The notes beneath the pieces are model-generated. The model was not told where the DNA came from. It searched no databases and was given only the letters and a program-made list of their open reading frames with translations. A DNA stretch of 64,000 bases from Draconibacterium sediminis (GTDB taxonomy: Bacteria > Bacteroidota > Bacteroidia > Bacteroidales > Prolixibacteraceae). Every line of letters begins with the position of its first letter. The stretch's first letter is position 1. Positions 9,842 through 18,197 of the stretch are shown here, in pieces. The stretch covers positions 173,495 to 237,494 of the forward strand of contig NZ_JRHC01000007.1 in assembly GCF_000949475.1 (NCBI RefSeq), written 5' to 3'. The position numbers and the translations under genes were made by a program.

Positions 9842-9882
9842 CAAATGTCATGCTGTCCGTCAACCGGCGGATTGAAATGACA
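9842..9882. repeat. Small palindrome between rnfC and rnfD
   Basis: TGTCAT at 9847 pairs with ATGACA at 9876, and CCG pairs with CGG around the centre (CCGTCAACCGGCGG). It resembles the GTCATTTCGA-type palindromes scattered in Bacteroidota. It lies inside the only long gap of the rnf operon, so it could act in mRNA processing or attenuation, or be an inert repeat. Confidence 0.4.
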
Positions 9883-9910
9883 AGAAGAAAGAAAAACAAA
9901 CAACTGAGTA

Positions 9911-10888
9911 ATGAGTAAATTATTAACAGTTTCACCATCACCGCACGTTCATTCGAGCGAATCAACCCAGAAGATTATGCTTCGGGTGGTATATGCGATG
10001 ATTCCGGCCATGATCTGGGGTATTTATATGTTTGGCCTCGATGCCGTTCGGGTTGGATTAATTTCAGTCCTGTCCTGTCTGGCTATCGAATTCCTCATTC
10101 AAAAATATGTAATGAAGGTAAAACCTAGTCTTACCGACGGTTCAGCCTTAATCACAGGTGTACTTTTAGCATTTAATGTGCCGGTAAGTCTGCCATGGTG
10201 GATCATTATAATTGGTGCTATTGCTGCCATGGGAGTTGGCAAACTGTCGTTTGGCGGTTTAGGATCAAACGTGTTTAACCCGGCTTTGGTAGGCAGGGTA
10301 TTCCTGTTGATCTCGTTCCCGGTGCAAATGACATCGTGGCCCGTAACCCGAATGATGGACGTTGATGCTGTTTCGGCAGCCACACCACTTGCCATTATTA
10401 AAGAAGGTATTAAAAACGGTATTCCGGTTTCACAACTTCAGGGACTGCCCAACTTATCCGACATGGCCATTGGTTTCAACCACGGTTCAATGGGCGAAAT
10501 ATCAGCGCTGTTGCTGGTTCTTGGAGGCCTTTACATGCTTTGGAAAAAAGTGATAACCTGGCAAACGCCGGTATCGATTCTACTTACTGTTTTGGTGGTT
10601 TCGGGTATTTTCTGGATGATAAATCCTGAAATGTATGTAAACCCGGTTTACCACATATTTACCGGAGGTTTAATGTTGGGAGCCATATTTATGGCCACCG
10701 ATATGGTAACTTCTCCAATGACCGGAAAAGGACAACTGATCTACGGTTTTGGAATTGGTTTGATCACCATCTCCATTCGTATGTTTGGCGCTTACCCCGA
10801 AGGTATTTCGTTCGCAATTCTGATTATGAATGCGTTTGTGCCACTAATTAACATGTATGTTAAACCTAAACGTTTTGGAGGACAGTAA
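9911..10888 (+). CDS. rnfD: RnfD, membrane flavoprotein subunit of Rnf
   Basis: The 325-residue integral membrane protein has about nine to ten hydrophobic helices. It carries the RnfD/NqrB signature GGLGSNVFNPALVGRVFLL (about 115-133). DAVSAATPLA follows, and its Thr (about residue 158) corresponds to the Thr that carries covalent FMN in this family. A second conserved segment, GAIFMATDMVTSPMT, lies near the C-terminus. The subunit takes part in electron transfer and ion translocation. Its last codons contain the ribosome-binding site GGAGG (10877-10881) for rnfG, whose ATG is one base past the stop. Confidence 0.97.
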   Translation: MSKLLTVSPSPHVHSSESTQKIMLRVVYAMIPAMIWGIYMFGLDAVRVGLISVLSCLAIEFLIQKYVMKVKPSLTDGSALITGVLLAFNVPVSLPWWIIIIGAIAAMGVGKLSFGGLGSNVFNPALVGRVFLLISFPVQMTSWPVTRMMDVDAVSAATPLAIIKEGIKNGIPVSQLQGLPNLSDMAIGFNHGSMGEISALLLVLGGLYMLWKKVITWQTPVSILLTVLVVSGIFWMINPEMYVNPVYHIFTGGLMLGAIFMATDMVTSPMTGKGQLIYGFGIGLITISIRMFGAYPEGISFAILIMNAFVPLINMYVKPKRFGGQ

Positions 10889-10889
10889 A

Positions 10890-11492
10890 ATGGCAAAACG
10901 AGAATCGAGTTTTACAAATATGGTGGTAACACTGGTTTTAGTAACCGGTATTGCTGCAGCTGCCCTGGGGTTTGTGTACGATTTCACAAAAGGACCTATC
11001 GAAGTGGCAAAGTTAAAAGCACAAACCGAGGCAATTAAAACTGTATTGCCCGAGTTTGACGAGTTGGGAGAAAGTATGGTGCTCAGCCCCGGAGAAGGAC
11101 AAGACTCACTGGAATTTTTCCCTGCCTATAAAAATGGCGAACTGGTTGGAACAGCCATAAAAACCTATACAAAAAGTGGTTTCAGCGGATTTATTTCCAT
11201 AATGGCCGGTATTGATAAAGACGGCAATTTTTCGGGTTACTCCGTGTTGGAACATGCCGAAACACCCGGTTTGGGTTCAAAAATGGATGTTTGGTTTAGC
11301 AACCCGGAAAAACCAAATCAGTATGTGATTGGTAAAAACCCGGAGACAACCAAATTTTCAGTTTCGAAAGATGGAGGAGACATTGACGCAATTACTGCCT
11401 CTACCATTAGCTCTCGCGCATTTCTTGATGCATTGAACAGAGCATACAGTACTTATAAAGACAATAAAACCACCGGAGATTCCGGACAATAA
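10890..11492 (+). CDS. rnfG: RnfG, covalent-FMN subunit of Rnf
   Basis: I start at the ATG at 10890 because GGAGG lies 8 bp upstream; a longer reading from 10857 would overlap rnfD by 32 bp. The 200-residue product has one N-terminal membrane helix (about 10-30) and an FMN-binding domain facing outward. GFSGFISIMAGID and EHAETPGLGSKMD are conserved RnfG/NqrC segments. DAITASTISS (167-175) holds the likely flavinylated Thr, about residue 172. The 21 C-terminal residues are hydrophilic. The gene lies between rnfD and rnfE with minimal gaps. Confidence 0.96.
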   Translation: MAKRESSFTNMVVTLVLVTGIAAAALGFVYDFTKGPIEVAKLKAQTEAIKTVLPEFDELGESMVLSPGEGQDSLEFFPAYKNGELVGTAIKTYTKSGFSGFISIMAGIDKDGNFSGYSVLEHAETPGLGSKMDVWFSNPEKPNQYVIGKNPETTKFSVSKDGGDIDAITASTISSRAFLDALNRAYSTYKDNKTTGDSGQ

Positions 11493-11501
11493 TTTCGTGT
11501 T

Positions 11502-12086
11502 ATGAATCAGTGGAAAAACTTTTCAAAAGGCTTCTTAAAAGAAAATCCGGTATTTGTATTGTTGCTGGGAATGTGCCCTACCCTGGGTGTTACCTCGTCG
11601 GCAATTAACGGTCTGGGCATGGGTCTGGCCACTACTTTTGTATTGCTGATGTCGAACATTGTGGTATCGCTGGTAAAAAGCGCCATTCCTGAAAAAGTGC
11701 GTATTCCGGCATTTATCGTAATTATAGCCACGTTTGTAACCATTGTGCAACTTACTATGCAGGCCTTTGTTCCTGCGTTGTACAAAAGCCTCGGTTTGTT
11801 TATTCCCTTAATCGTGGTAAACTGTATCGTACTGGGTCGTGCCGAAGCTTTTGCCTCGAAAAACAATGTTGGTTCTTCAGCCATTGACGGACTTGGCATT
11901 GGACTCGGGTTTACATTCGCACTGGTTTTACTGGGAGGTATCAGAGAAATTCTGGGAAGCGGTAAAATCTTTAATATTACCATTTACCCCGAGAACTACG
12001 TAACCCTTGTATTTGTGCTGGCACCCGGAGCATTTATTGTTCTTGGTTACCTGATTGCATTAATCAACCGAATGAAAAAGAATTAG
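11502..12086 (+). CDS. rnfE: RnfE, membrane subunit of Rnf
   Basis: The protein has 194 residues and about six transmembrane helices. It carries [20 protein letters not shown] near the N-terminus, the RnfE/NqrD signature with its conserved Cys, and [21 protein letters not shown] further on. RnfE and RnfA are paralogues of inverted topology that form the ion-translocating core and bind an Fe-S centre between their conserved cysteines (family knowledge). The gene begins 9 bp after rnfG and ends 11 bp before rnfA, with a strong Shine-Dalgarno (AGGAGG) in that gap. Confidence 0.97.
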   Translation: MNQWKNFSKGFLKENPVFVLLLGMCPTLGVTSSAINGLGMGLATTFVLLMSNIVVSLVKSAIPEKVRIPAFIVIIATFVTIVQLTMQAFVPALYKSLGLFIPLIVVNCIVLGRAEAFASKNNVGSSAIDGLGIGLGFTFALVLLGGIREILGSGKIFNITIYPENYVTLVFVLAPGAFIVLGYLIALINRMKKN

Positions 12087-12097
12087 GAGGATAAAAG

Positions 12098-12670
12098 ATG
12101 AACTATTTAGTAATTGTAATAGGCGCCATACTTGTAAACAACATTGTTCTAATGCAGTTTTTGGGAATTTGCCCGTTTTTGGGTGTTTCCAAAAAAGTGT
12201 CGACCGGTATTGGTATGACCGGCGCCGTTGCCTTTGTAATGATTCTGGCAACCATTGTAACTTACCTGATACAAAACTATGTGCTTGAAAAATTCGGATT
12301 AGGATTTTTGCAAACCATAGCCTTTATTTTGGTAATCGCTTCGTTGGTGCAAATGGTGGAAATTATTCTAAAAAAAGTAAGTCCTCCACTCTACCAGGCG
12401 TTGGGAATTTTCCTGCCGCTTATTACAACCAACTGTGCTATTTTAGGTGTGGCAATTCTTACTGTGCAAAACGAATTTAACCTTTTGGAAGGCGTTATTT
12501 TTTCAACGTCGCATGCCATCGGTTTTGGACTGGCACTGATCATCTTTGCCGGTATTCGCGAGCACCTCGATCTGCAAGATGTACCAAAAGGATTAAAAGG
12601 TACTCCAATTGCATTAATAACTGCAGGTATTCTTGCAATGGCTTTTATGGGATTCTCTGGCTTAGTGTAA
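12098..12670 (+). CDS. rnfA: RnfA, membrane subunit of Rnf
   Basis: The 190-residue protein has six hydrophobic helices. NNIVLMQFLGICPFLGVSKK is the RnfA/NqrE signature with its conserved Cys, and TTNCAILG and GLALIIFAGIREHL are further family segments. It is preceded by AGGAGG six to seven bases before ATG. It is the last rnf gene, so the operon order is rseC-like, B, C, D, G, E, A, with every subunit present and intact. I see no good intrinsic terminator in the 146 bp that follow. Confidence 0.97.
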   Translation: MNYLVIVIGAILVNNIVLMQFLGICPFLGVSKKVSTGIGMTGAVAFVMILATIVTYLIQNYVLEKFGLGFLQTIAFILVIASLVQMVEIILKKVSPPLYQALGIFLPLITTNCAILGVAILTVQNEFNLLEGVIFSTSHAIGFGLALIIFAGIREHLDLQDVPKGLKGTPIALITAGILAMAFMGFSGLV

Positions 12671-12755
12671 GTTAGTTTTAGATTAACCCAATATTAACCA
12701 TTTATGATTTTTGTCATAGAGACAAAATAAACATGCACGCCTTACACAAATTTAT

Positions 12756-12763
12756 TAAATTTG
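12756..12763 (+). promoter_or_regulatory. Candidate -7 element before the ATPase gene
   Basis: TAAATTTG fits the Bacteroidota -7 consensus TAnnTTTG. It lies about 54 bp before the TTG start of the AAA/DUF4143 gene and after the end of rnfA, so that gene may have its own promoter. No clear -33 box is visible. Confidence 0.4.
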
Positions 12764-12816
12764 CTATGTAGAGATTACAAAATCTACAAACTCAATTTAA
12801 TCTAAAATCGTAAACA

Positions 12817-13998
12817 TTGGAATTTTTTCAACAAGTACATAAGTCATTACTTCAGGGTTCAAAAGATACCATCCAGAGAGAGCTGATGAACAATATCGAT
12901 TGGAACGAAAGGCTTATCTGTATCAAAGGATTCAGGAGTGTTGGAAAAACAACATTTTTGCTCGACTATATAAAAGCGCATCACCCCGACAGCAACGATG
13001 TACTTTATCTTAACCTGAATAATTTTTATTTCACAAAACGCAAAATCAGTTCATTTGCCGACGAATTTGCAAAACGCGGAGGGAAATTACTTCTGCTCGA
13101 TCAGATACAAAAGTACCCCGACTGGTCGGCCGATTTGCGTAAATGTCTGGATGAAATTCCTGACCTGAAAATTATTTTCACATCGTCGCCGGTACTGCGT
13201 ATTACCGAGGATAACCCTGATTTGGAGGGAATGGCTACCATTTACCACCTCGAAGGTTTATCGTTCCGCGAGTACCTGAATCACGAAACAGGAAGCAATT
13301 TTACAACATACACCCTTGAGGAGATACTGAAAAACCACATTGAAATTGCACAAAAAGTGGTCGATCAGGTAAGACCTCTGGCGTATTTCGACGATTATTT
13401 ACGTCATGGTTATTTCCCCTACTACATTCACGATCCGAATTTTTATATCGACAAGTTGTTAAAGAATATCAACCTGGCATTGGAGATTGATGTACCATAC
13501 ATCAACCAGATTGAATTTAAATACCTTCCAAAACTCAGAAAGCTGCTGCACATCATTGCTTCAGAAGCGCCTTTTACTCCGAATGTTAGTAAATTAGCAA
13601 GTTCAGTTGAGACGTCGCGTGCAACCATTATGAATTACCTGAAATATTTGAAGCACGCCCGACTGATTAACCTGCTTTATGAAAACGGCGGAAGTGATGA
13701 TGACCAGATGAAGAAGCCGGACAAAGTGTACATGCACAATACCAACCTGCTAAACGCTATTGCTCCGAATAATTACGATAAAGCCACGGTAAGACAAACG
13801 TTCTTTTACAACCAGGTTGGCTATGTATGCCAGTTGGCGAAATCGCCGGCTGCCGATTTTTGCGTCAACGGAAAATACAAATTCAATGTTGGCGGACGAA
13901 AACTAAAACCTGAAAAAGGAATTTATGCTGCCTCTGATGTAATCGAGGTTGGCCAGGGAAATAAAATTCCATTATGGCTCTTTGGATTCCTGTACTAG
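12817..13998 (+). CDS. AAA ATPase with DUF4143-like C-terminal half
   Basis: The 393-residue protein starts at TTG; the first residues MEFFQQVHKSLL are typical of the family. The Walker A motif GFRSVGKTTF lies at about residues 39-48. A hydrophobic strand plus LLLLDQIQKYPDWSADLRK, close to the LDEIQ..P.W form of Walker B/sensor in AAA_14 proteins, follows at about 90-108, and IIFTSS is a sensor-like strand. The C-terminal half has a winged-helix-like segment (NVSKLASSVETSRATIMNYL) and a DUF4143-type end. Such ATPases are widespread in anaerobes and archaea, and their function is unknown. It lies between the Rnf operon and nifJ with no obvious link to either. GATACTGGAT repeats begin directly at its stop codon. 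Confidence 0.85.
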   Translation: MEFFQQVHKSLLQGSKDTIQRELMNNIDWNERLICIKGFRSVGKTTFLLDYIKAHHPDSNDVLYLNLNNFYFTKRKISSFADEFAKRGGKLLLLDQIQKYPDWSADLRKCLDEIPDLKIIFTSSPVLRITEDNPDLEGMATIYHLEGLSFREYLNHETGSNFTTYTLEEILKNHIEIAQKVVDQVRPLAYFDDYLRHGYFPYYIHDPNFYIDKLLKNINLALEIDVPYINQIEFKYLPKLRKLLHIIASEAPFTPNVSKLASSVETSRATIMNYLKYLKHARLINLLYENGGSDDDQMKKPDKVYMHNTNLLNAIAPNNYDKATVRQTFFYNQVGYVCQLAKSPAADFCVNGKYKFNVGGRKLKPEKGIYAASDVIEVGQGNKIPLWLFGFLY

Positions 13999-14028
13999 AT
14001 ACTGGATTTTGGATACTGGATACTGGAT
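13998..14028 (+). repeat. GATACTGGAT short repeats (left flank)
   Basis: GATACTGGAT starts at 13998 and 14019, with a GATACTGGA at 14012. On the other side of the next gene (14479-14533) the same type of decamer, GATNCTNGAT, occurs on the opposite strand, so the small gene between is bracketed by inverted, degenerate copies. A related run lies at 40280-40312. Confidence 0.6.
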
Positions 14029-14061
14029 ATCGATAAAATAGATTATAACTGAATAAAATAA

Positions 14062-14511
14062 ATGTCTTATAAGAAACTTGAAATATGGCAATTGGCAAAT
14101 GAACTGGTAATTAAGGTTCATAAAATGACCATGGAAGAACTGCCGGGTTTCGAGTTATACGAAGAAGGCAGTCAGATAAGACGTTCATCGAAATCTTCTA
14201 AATCGCAAATTGTTGAGGGTTATGGAAGAAGAAGATATAAAATGGATTTTTTACGATTTCTAACGTATTCAATTGCATCGAATGATGAAACAATCGACCA
14301 CCTGGAGAACCTTTTTAATACAGGATCTCTGAAAAACGAAAAATTATATAGCGAATTAAAAAACTTAGCAAACTTATTGGGCAGAAAGCTAAACAACTTT
14401 ATTAGTTCAGTGGACAAACACCACAACACATTAGCAGAACCAATTGAAGATTATTATACAAATTTTGAAAATCAAACATCAAGTATCCCGGATCAAGAAT
14501 CCAGCATCTAG
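14062..14511 (+). CDS. Four-helix bundle protein (23S rRNA intervening-sequence type)
   Basis: The 149-residue protein begins [20 protein letters not shown] and contains [20 protein letters not shown], the signature of the four-helix bundle family first seen in intervening sequences of 23S rRNA genes. Four amphipathic helices can be followed along the chain. Function is unknown; no rRNA is nearby. The last ten residues (SIPDQESSI region) are encoded by the right-hand copy of a GATNCTNGAT repeat, and the upstream gene's stop codon lies at the left-hand copy. Together these suggest that gene and flanks moved in as a unit. nifJ follows after 67 bp. Confidence 0.85.
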   Translation: MSYKKLEIWQLANELVIKVHKMTMEELPGFELYEEGSQIRRSSKSSKSQIVEGYGRRRYKMDFLRFLTYSIASNDETIDHLENLFNTGSLKNEKLYSELKNLANLLGRKLNNFISSVDKHHNTLAEPIEDYYTNFENQTSSIPDQESSI

Positions 14512-14533
14512 AATCGAGGATCAAGCATCAAGA
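14479..14533 (-). repeat. GATNCTNGAT short repeats (right flank)
   Basis: Read on the minus strand this stretch is a run of GATNCTNGAT-like decamers (TTGATGCTTGATCC, GATGCTGGATTC, TTGATCCGGGATAC). It overlaps the 3' end of the four-helix bundle gene and is inverted relative to the copies at 13998-14028. Confidence 0.55.
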
Positions 14534-14578
14534 AGAAAAATATCAATTTCAATCTAAATAAATTAAAGACGAATAAAG

Positions 14579-17500
14579 ATGGCAAAACAAAAAAAGATGG
14601 TAACATGTGACGGAAACTACGCCGCAGCGTATATGAGTTACATGTTCAGCGAAGTCGCCTGTATTTATCCGATCACTCCGTCGTCAACCATGGCAGAGTA
14701 CGTTGATGAATGGGCTGCTTTTGGAAAGAAAAATATGTTTGGTCGCCCAGTACGTTTGGCAGAAATGCAAAGTGAAGCCGGTGCTGCCGGTGCTGTTCAC
14801 GGAGCACTGCAATCGGGTGCCTTAACTTCTACTTACACTGCATCACAGGGTTTATTATTAATGATCCCTAACATGTACAAAATTGCAGGTGAGTTATTAC
14901 CAACAGTATTTCACGTAAGTGCACGTGCCTTAGCCGGTCACGCATTATCAATTTTTGGCGACCACAGCGACGTTTACGCTGCCCGTCAAACTGGTTTTGC
15001 AATGTTGGCTTCAGGTTCGGTACAGGAAGAAATGGACCTTGCAGGTGTTGCACACTTGGCAACATTGAAATCAAGAGTTCCTTTCCTTGCTTTCTTCGAC
15101 GGATTCCGTACATCACACGAAGTTCAGAAAATTGAAGCAATCGACATGGAAGACATGAGACCATTGGTTGACCAGGAAGCAATTCAGGCATTCCGCAATC
15201 GTGCGTTAAATCCTGAAAATCCTGTAACCCGTGGTACAGCTCAAAACCCTGATATTTTCTTCCAGGCAAAAGAATCAGCAAACAAATACTACGATGCAGT
15301 TCCTGATATCGTTGCTGATTACATGGACCAGATCAGCGAACTGACAGGTAGAAAATACCGTCCTTTCACTTACTATGGTGCACCTGATGCTGAAAACATC
15401 ATCATTGCTATGGGTTCGGTTACCGAAACCATTAAAGAAACTATCGACTACCTGGCAGCTCAAGGCAAAAAAGTAGGTTTAATGTCGGTACACCTGTTCC
15501 GTCCATTCTCATCAAAATATTTTGTTGAAGCATTACCTGATACAGTAAAACGTATTGCTGTATTAGACCGTGCTGCTGAGCCGGGAGCAAGTGGCGAGCC
15601 TTTATTCCTTGATGTTCAGTCGCAATTCTACGGAAAAGAGAATGCACCTGTTATTGTTGGTGGTCGTTACGGTTTAGGATCAAAAGATACTACTCCTTCT
15701 CAAATTCTTTCGGTATACGAAAACCTTGAAATGAATGAGCCAAAAGGCAACTTCACAATCGGTATCGTTGATGATGTGACTTTCAAATCACTACCGTTGA
15801 AAAAAGAGATCAACATGACTCCGGAAGGAACTTACCAGGCTAAATTCTACGGTTTGGGTTCTGACGGTACTGTTGGTGCTAACAAAAACTCGATTAAAAT
15901 TATTGGTGACGCAACAGATAAATATTGTCAGGGATACTTCCAGTACGACTCGAAAAAGTCGGGAGGTTTCACTTGTTCACACTTACGCTTCGGGGATAAA
16001 CCAATCCGATCAACTTACCTTGTTACTACTCCTGACTTTGTTGCTTGTCATGTTCCGGCATATGTAAATATGTACGACGTGCTGAAAGGCCTGAAAAAAG
16101 GTGGTTCTTTCTTGCTGAACTCGATTAACGATGCAGAAGAGACCAAAAAACAGTTGCCTGATGCAATGAAGAAATATTTGGCCGAAAACGAAATCAACTT
16201 CTACATCATTAACGGTACTAAACTGGGTGAAGAGATTGGTTTGGGAACGCGTACCAACACCATTATGCAATCGGCTTTCTTTAAAATTACTGAGGTGATT
16301 CCTTACGAACTGGCTGTTGAGAAAATGAAAGCGGCTATCGTAAAATCATACGGTAATAAAGGAGAGCACATTGTAAACATGAACTACGCAGCGGTTGACG
16401 CCGGTGGTAAAAACGTAGAAAAAGTTGACGTTCCTGCTGAATGGAAAGACATTGTAATTGCTGATGATGCAAGTGCTGATGCCGATCGTCCGGAATACAT
16501 TACCAAAGTGGTTGATGTGATCAACGCTCAAAAAGGTGATGACCTTCCTGTTTCTACTTTTGCCGGATCAGAAGACGGTCAGTTCCCACTTGGAACAGCA
16601 GCTTACGAAAAACGTGGTATCGCAGTAAACGTTCCTGAATGGCAGTCAGAGAACTGTATTCAGTGTAACCAGTGTGCTTACGTTTGTCCTCACGCAGCTA
16701 TTCGTCCGTTCCTGATGACAGAAGAAGAAGTAGCTGCAGCACCTGCAGGTACTGAAACAAAAACTGCAACTCCTGCCAAAGTATTTGGTGGATTGAATTT
16801 CCGTATCCAGGTATCGCCACTTGATTGTACAGGTTGCGGTAACTGTGCCGATGTTTGTCCATCGAAAGTGAAATCGCTTGTAATGAAGCCACTTGCAACA
16901 CAGCAGGCTGAAGTTGGTCGTTGGGATTTCATGGACAAAAAAGTTACGGTTAAAGAAACTGTTGTTGACAAAACAAAATCAGTTAAAAACTCACAGTTCG
17001 CTCAACCATTGTTCGAGTTCTCGGGAGCTTGTGCAGGTTGTGGTGAAACTCCATACATTAAACTGATCACTCAGCTTTACGGCGAGCGTATGATGGTTGC
17101 CAACGCTACAGGTTGTTCTTCAATCTATGGTGGTTCTGCTCCGTCAACTCCATACTGTAAACACAAAGAGTCGGGTCATGGTCCTGCCTGGGCTAACTCA
17201 CTGTTCGAAGACAACGCCGAATACGGTTTTGGTTTCTCGGAGGGTGTTAGCGCACAACGTAGCCGCATTGCCGACATTATGACCACTGCCCTTTCAAATG
17301 GTGCTTCAGACGCTGAGAAAGAAGTATTTGGCGAATGGCTGGATAATAAAGACAATGCAGAAGGTTCTGTTGTTGCTTCTAAAAAAGTTCTTGATGTTAT
17401 TGCAACAAGCGACAGCCAGTATGCAAAAGACATCCTATCGTTGAAACAATACCTGGTTAAAAAATCGATTTGGGTATTTGGTGGCGACGGATGGGCATAC

Positions 17501-18142
17501 GACATCGGTTACGGTGGTTTAGACCACGTAATGGCAAGCGGCGAAGATGTAAACGTATTGGTAATGGATACCGAGGTTTACTCTAACACCGGTGGTCAGT
17601 CGAGTAAAGCTACTCCTGTTGGAGCAGTTGCTAAATTTGCTGCATCAGGTAAAAAAGTACGTAAAAAAGACCTTGGCGCTATGATGATGAGCTACGGTTA
17701 CGTATACGTTGCCCAAGTAGCCATGGGAGCTAACCAGTCGCAGTACTTTAAAGCACTGAAAGAAGCTGAGGCTTATCCGGGTCCTTCTATCATTATCGCT
17801 TATTCTCCATGTATCAACCACGGATTGCGTGCCAGCATGGGACGTACCCAGGAAGAGGAGAAAAAAGCTGTTGAGTCAGGATACTGGCACCTGTTCCGCT
17901 ACAATCCGCTGTTGGAAGAAGAGGGTAAAAACCCATTCCAATTGGATTCGAAAACACCTGAATGGAACAAATTCCAGGACTTCCTGAACGGCGAGGTTCG
18001 TTATACTTCATTGAAGAAATCGTTCCCTGCTGAAGCTGATGAATTGTTCGCAGCTGCTGAGGTTAACGCAAAATGGCGTTACCAGTCGTACGTACGTATG
18101 GCAGCTATGGATTATTCAAAACCTGAAGAAGGAGAAGAATAG
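14579..18142 (+). CDS. nifJ: Pyruvate:ferredoxin (flavodoxin) oxidoreductase
   Basis: The single 1187-residue chain is the usual size for the homodimeric enzyme, which converts pyruvate and CoA to acetyl-CoA and CO2 while reducing ferredoxin. The N-terminal domain has YPITPSSTMAEYVDEWA. Two ferredoxin clusters lie at about 692-704 (CIQCNQCAYVCP) and 749-760 (CTGCGNCADVCP). A C-terminal thiamine-diphosphate domain has CAGCGETPYIKL, NATGCSSIYGGSAPSTPY and GGDGWAYDIGYGGLDH (about 968), then DTEVYSNTGGQSSKATP. Codon use looks strongly biased, as in a highly expressed gene. It supplies reduced ferredoxin for the Rnf complex encoded upstream. A strong hairpin terminator follows. Confidence 0.98.
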   Translation: MAKQKKMVTCDGNYAAAYMSYMFSEVACIYPITPSSTMAEYVDEWAAFGKKNMFGRPVRLAEMQSEAGAAGAVHGALQSGALTSTYTASQGLLLMIPNMYKIAGELLPTVFHVSARALAGHALSIFGDHSDVYAARQTGFAMLASGSVQEEMDLAGVAHLATLKSRVPFLAFFDGFRTSHEVQKIEAIDMEDMRPLVDQEAIQAFRNRALNPENPVTRGTAQNPDIFFQAKESANKYYDAVPDIVADYMDQISELTGRKYRPFTYYGAPDAENIIIAMGSVTETIKETIDYLAAQGKKVGLMSVHLFRPFSSKYFVEALPDTVKRIAVLDRAAEPGASGEPLFLDVQSQFYGKENAPVIVGGRYGLGSKDTTPSQILSVYENLEMNEPKGNFTIGIVDDVTFKSLPLKKEINMTPEGTYQAKFYGLGSDGTVGANKNSIKIIGDATDKYCQGYFQYDSKKSGGFTCSHLRFGDKPIRSTYLVTTPDFVACHVPAYVNMYDVLKGLKKGGSFLLNSINDAEETKKQLPDAMKKYLAENEINFYIINGTKLGEEIGLGTRTNTIMQSAFFKITEVIPYELAVEKMKAAIVKSYGNKGEHIVNMNYAAVDAGGKNVEKVDVPAEWKDIVIADDASADADRPEYITKVVDVINAQKGDDLPVSTFAGSEDGQFPLGTAAYEKRGIAVNVPEWQSENCIQCNQCAYVCPHAAIRPFLMTEEEVAAAPAGTETKTATPAKVFGGLNFRIQVSPLDCTGCGNCADVCPSKVKSLVMKPLATQQAEVGRWDFMDKKVTVKETVVDKTKSVKNSQFAQPLFEFSGACAGCGETPYIKLITQLYGERMMVANATGCSSIYGGSAPSTPYCKHKESGHGPAWANSLFEDNAEYGFGFSEGVSAQRSRIADIMTTALSNGASDAEKEVFGEWLDNKDNAEGSVVASKKVLDVIATSDSQYAKDILSLKQYLVKKSIWVFGGDGWAYDIGYGGLDHVMASGEDVNVLVMDTEVYSNTGGQSSKATPVGAVAKFAASGKKVRKKDLGAMMMSYGYVYVAQVAMGANQSQYFKALKEAEAYPGPSIIIAYSPCINHGLRASMGRTQEEEKKAVESGYWHLFRYNPLLEEEGKNPFQLDSKTPEWNKFQDFLNGEVRYTSLKKSFPAEADELFAAAEVNAKWRYQSYVRMAAMDYSKPEEGEE

Positions 18143-18162
18143 AAATTATTCGAGCTATATAG

Positions 18163-18195
18163 AAAAGCCGCTTCGTTTTGAAGCGGCTTTTTTTG
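18163..18195. terminator. Bidirectional terminator after nifJ
   Basis: AAAAGCCGCTTC (18163-18174) and GAAGCGGCTTTT (18180-18191) form a perfect 12-bp stem with a 5-base loop, followed by more T on the plus strand and preceded by A on the other side. It lies between the convergent ends of nifJ and the serine hydrolase gene, so it can serve both. Confidence 0.9.
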
Positions 18196-18197
18196 TA

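Noticed and set aside
14062..14511. Ribosomal protein S23
   Set aside because: An old name for this family; it is not a ribosomal protein, and no rRNA gene is nearby.
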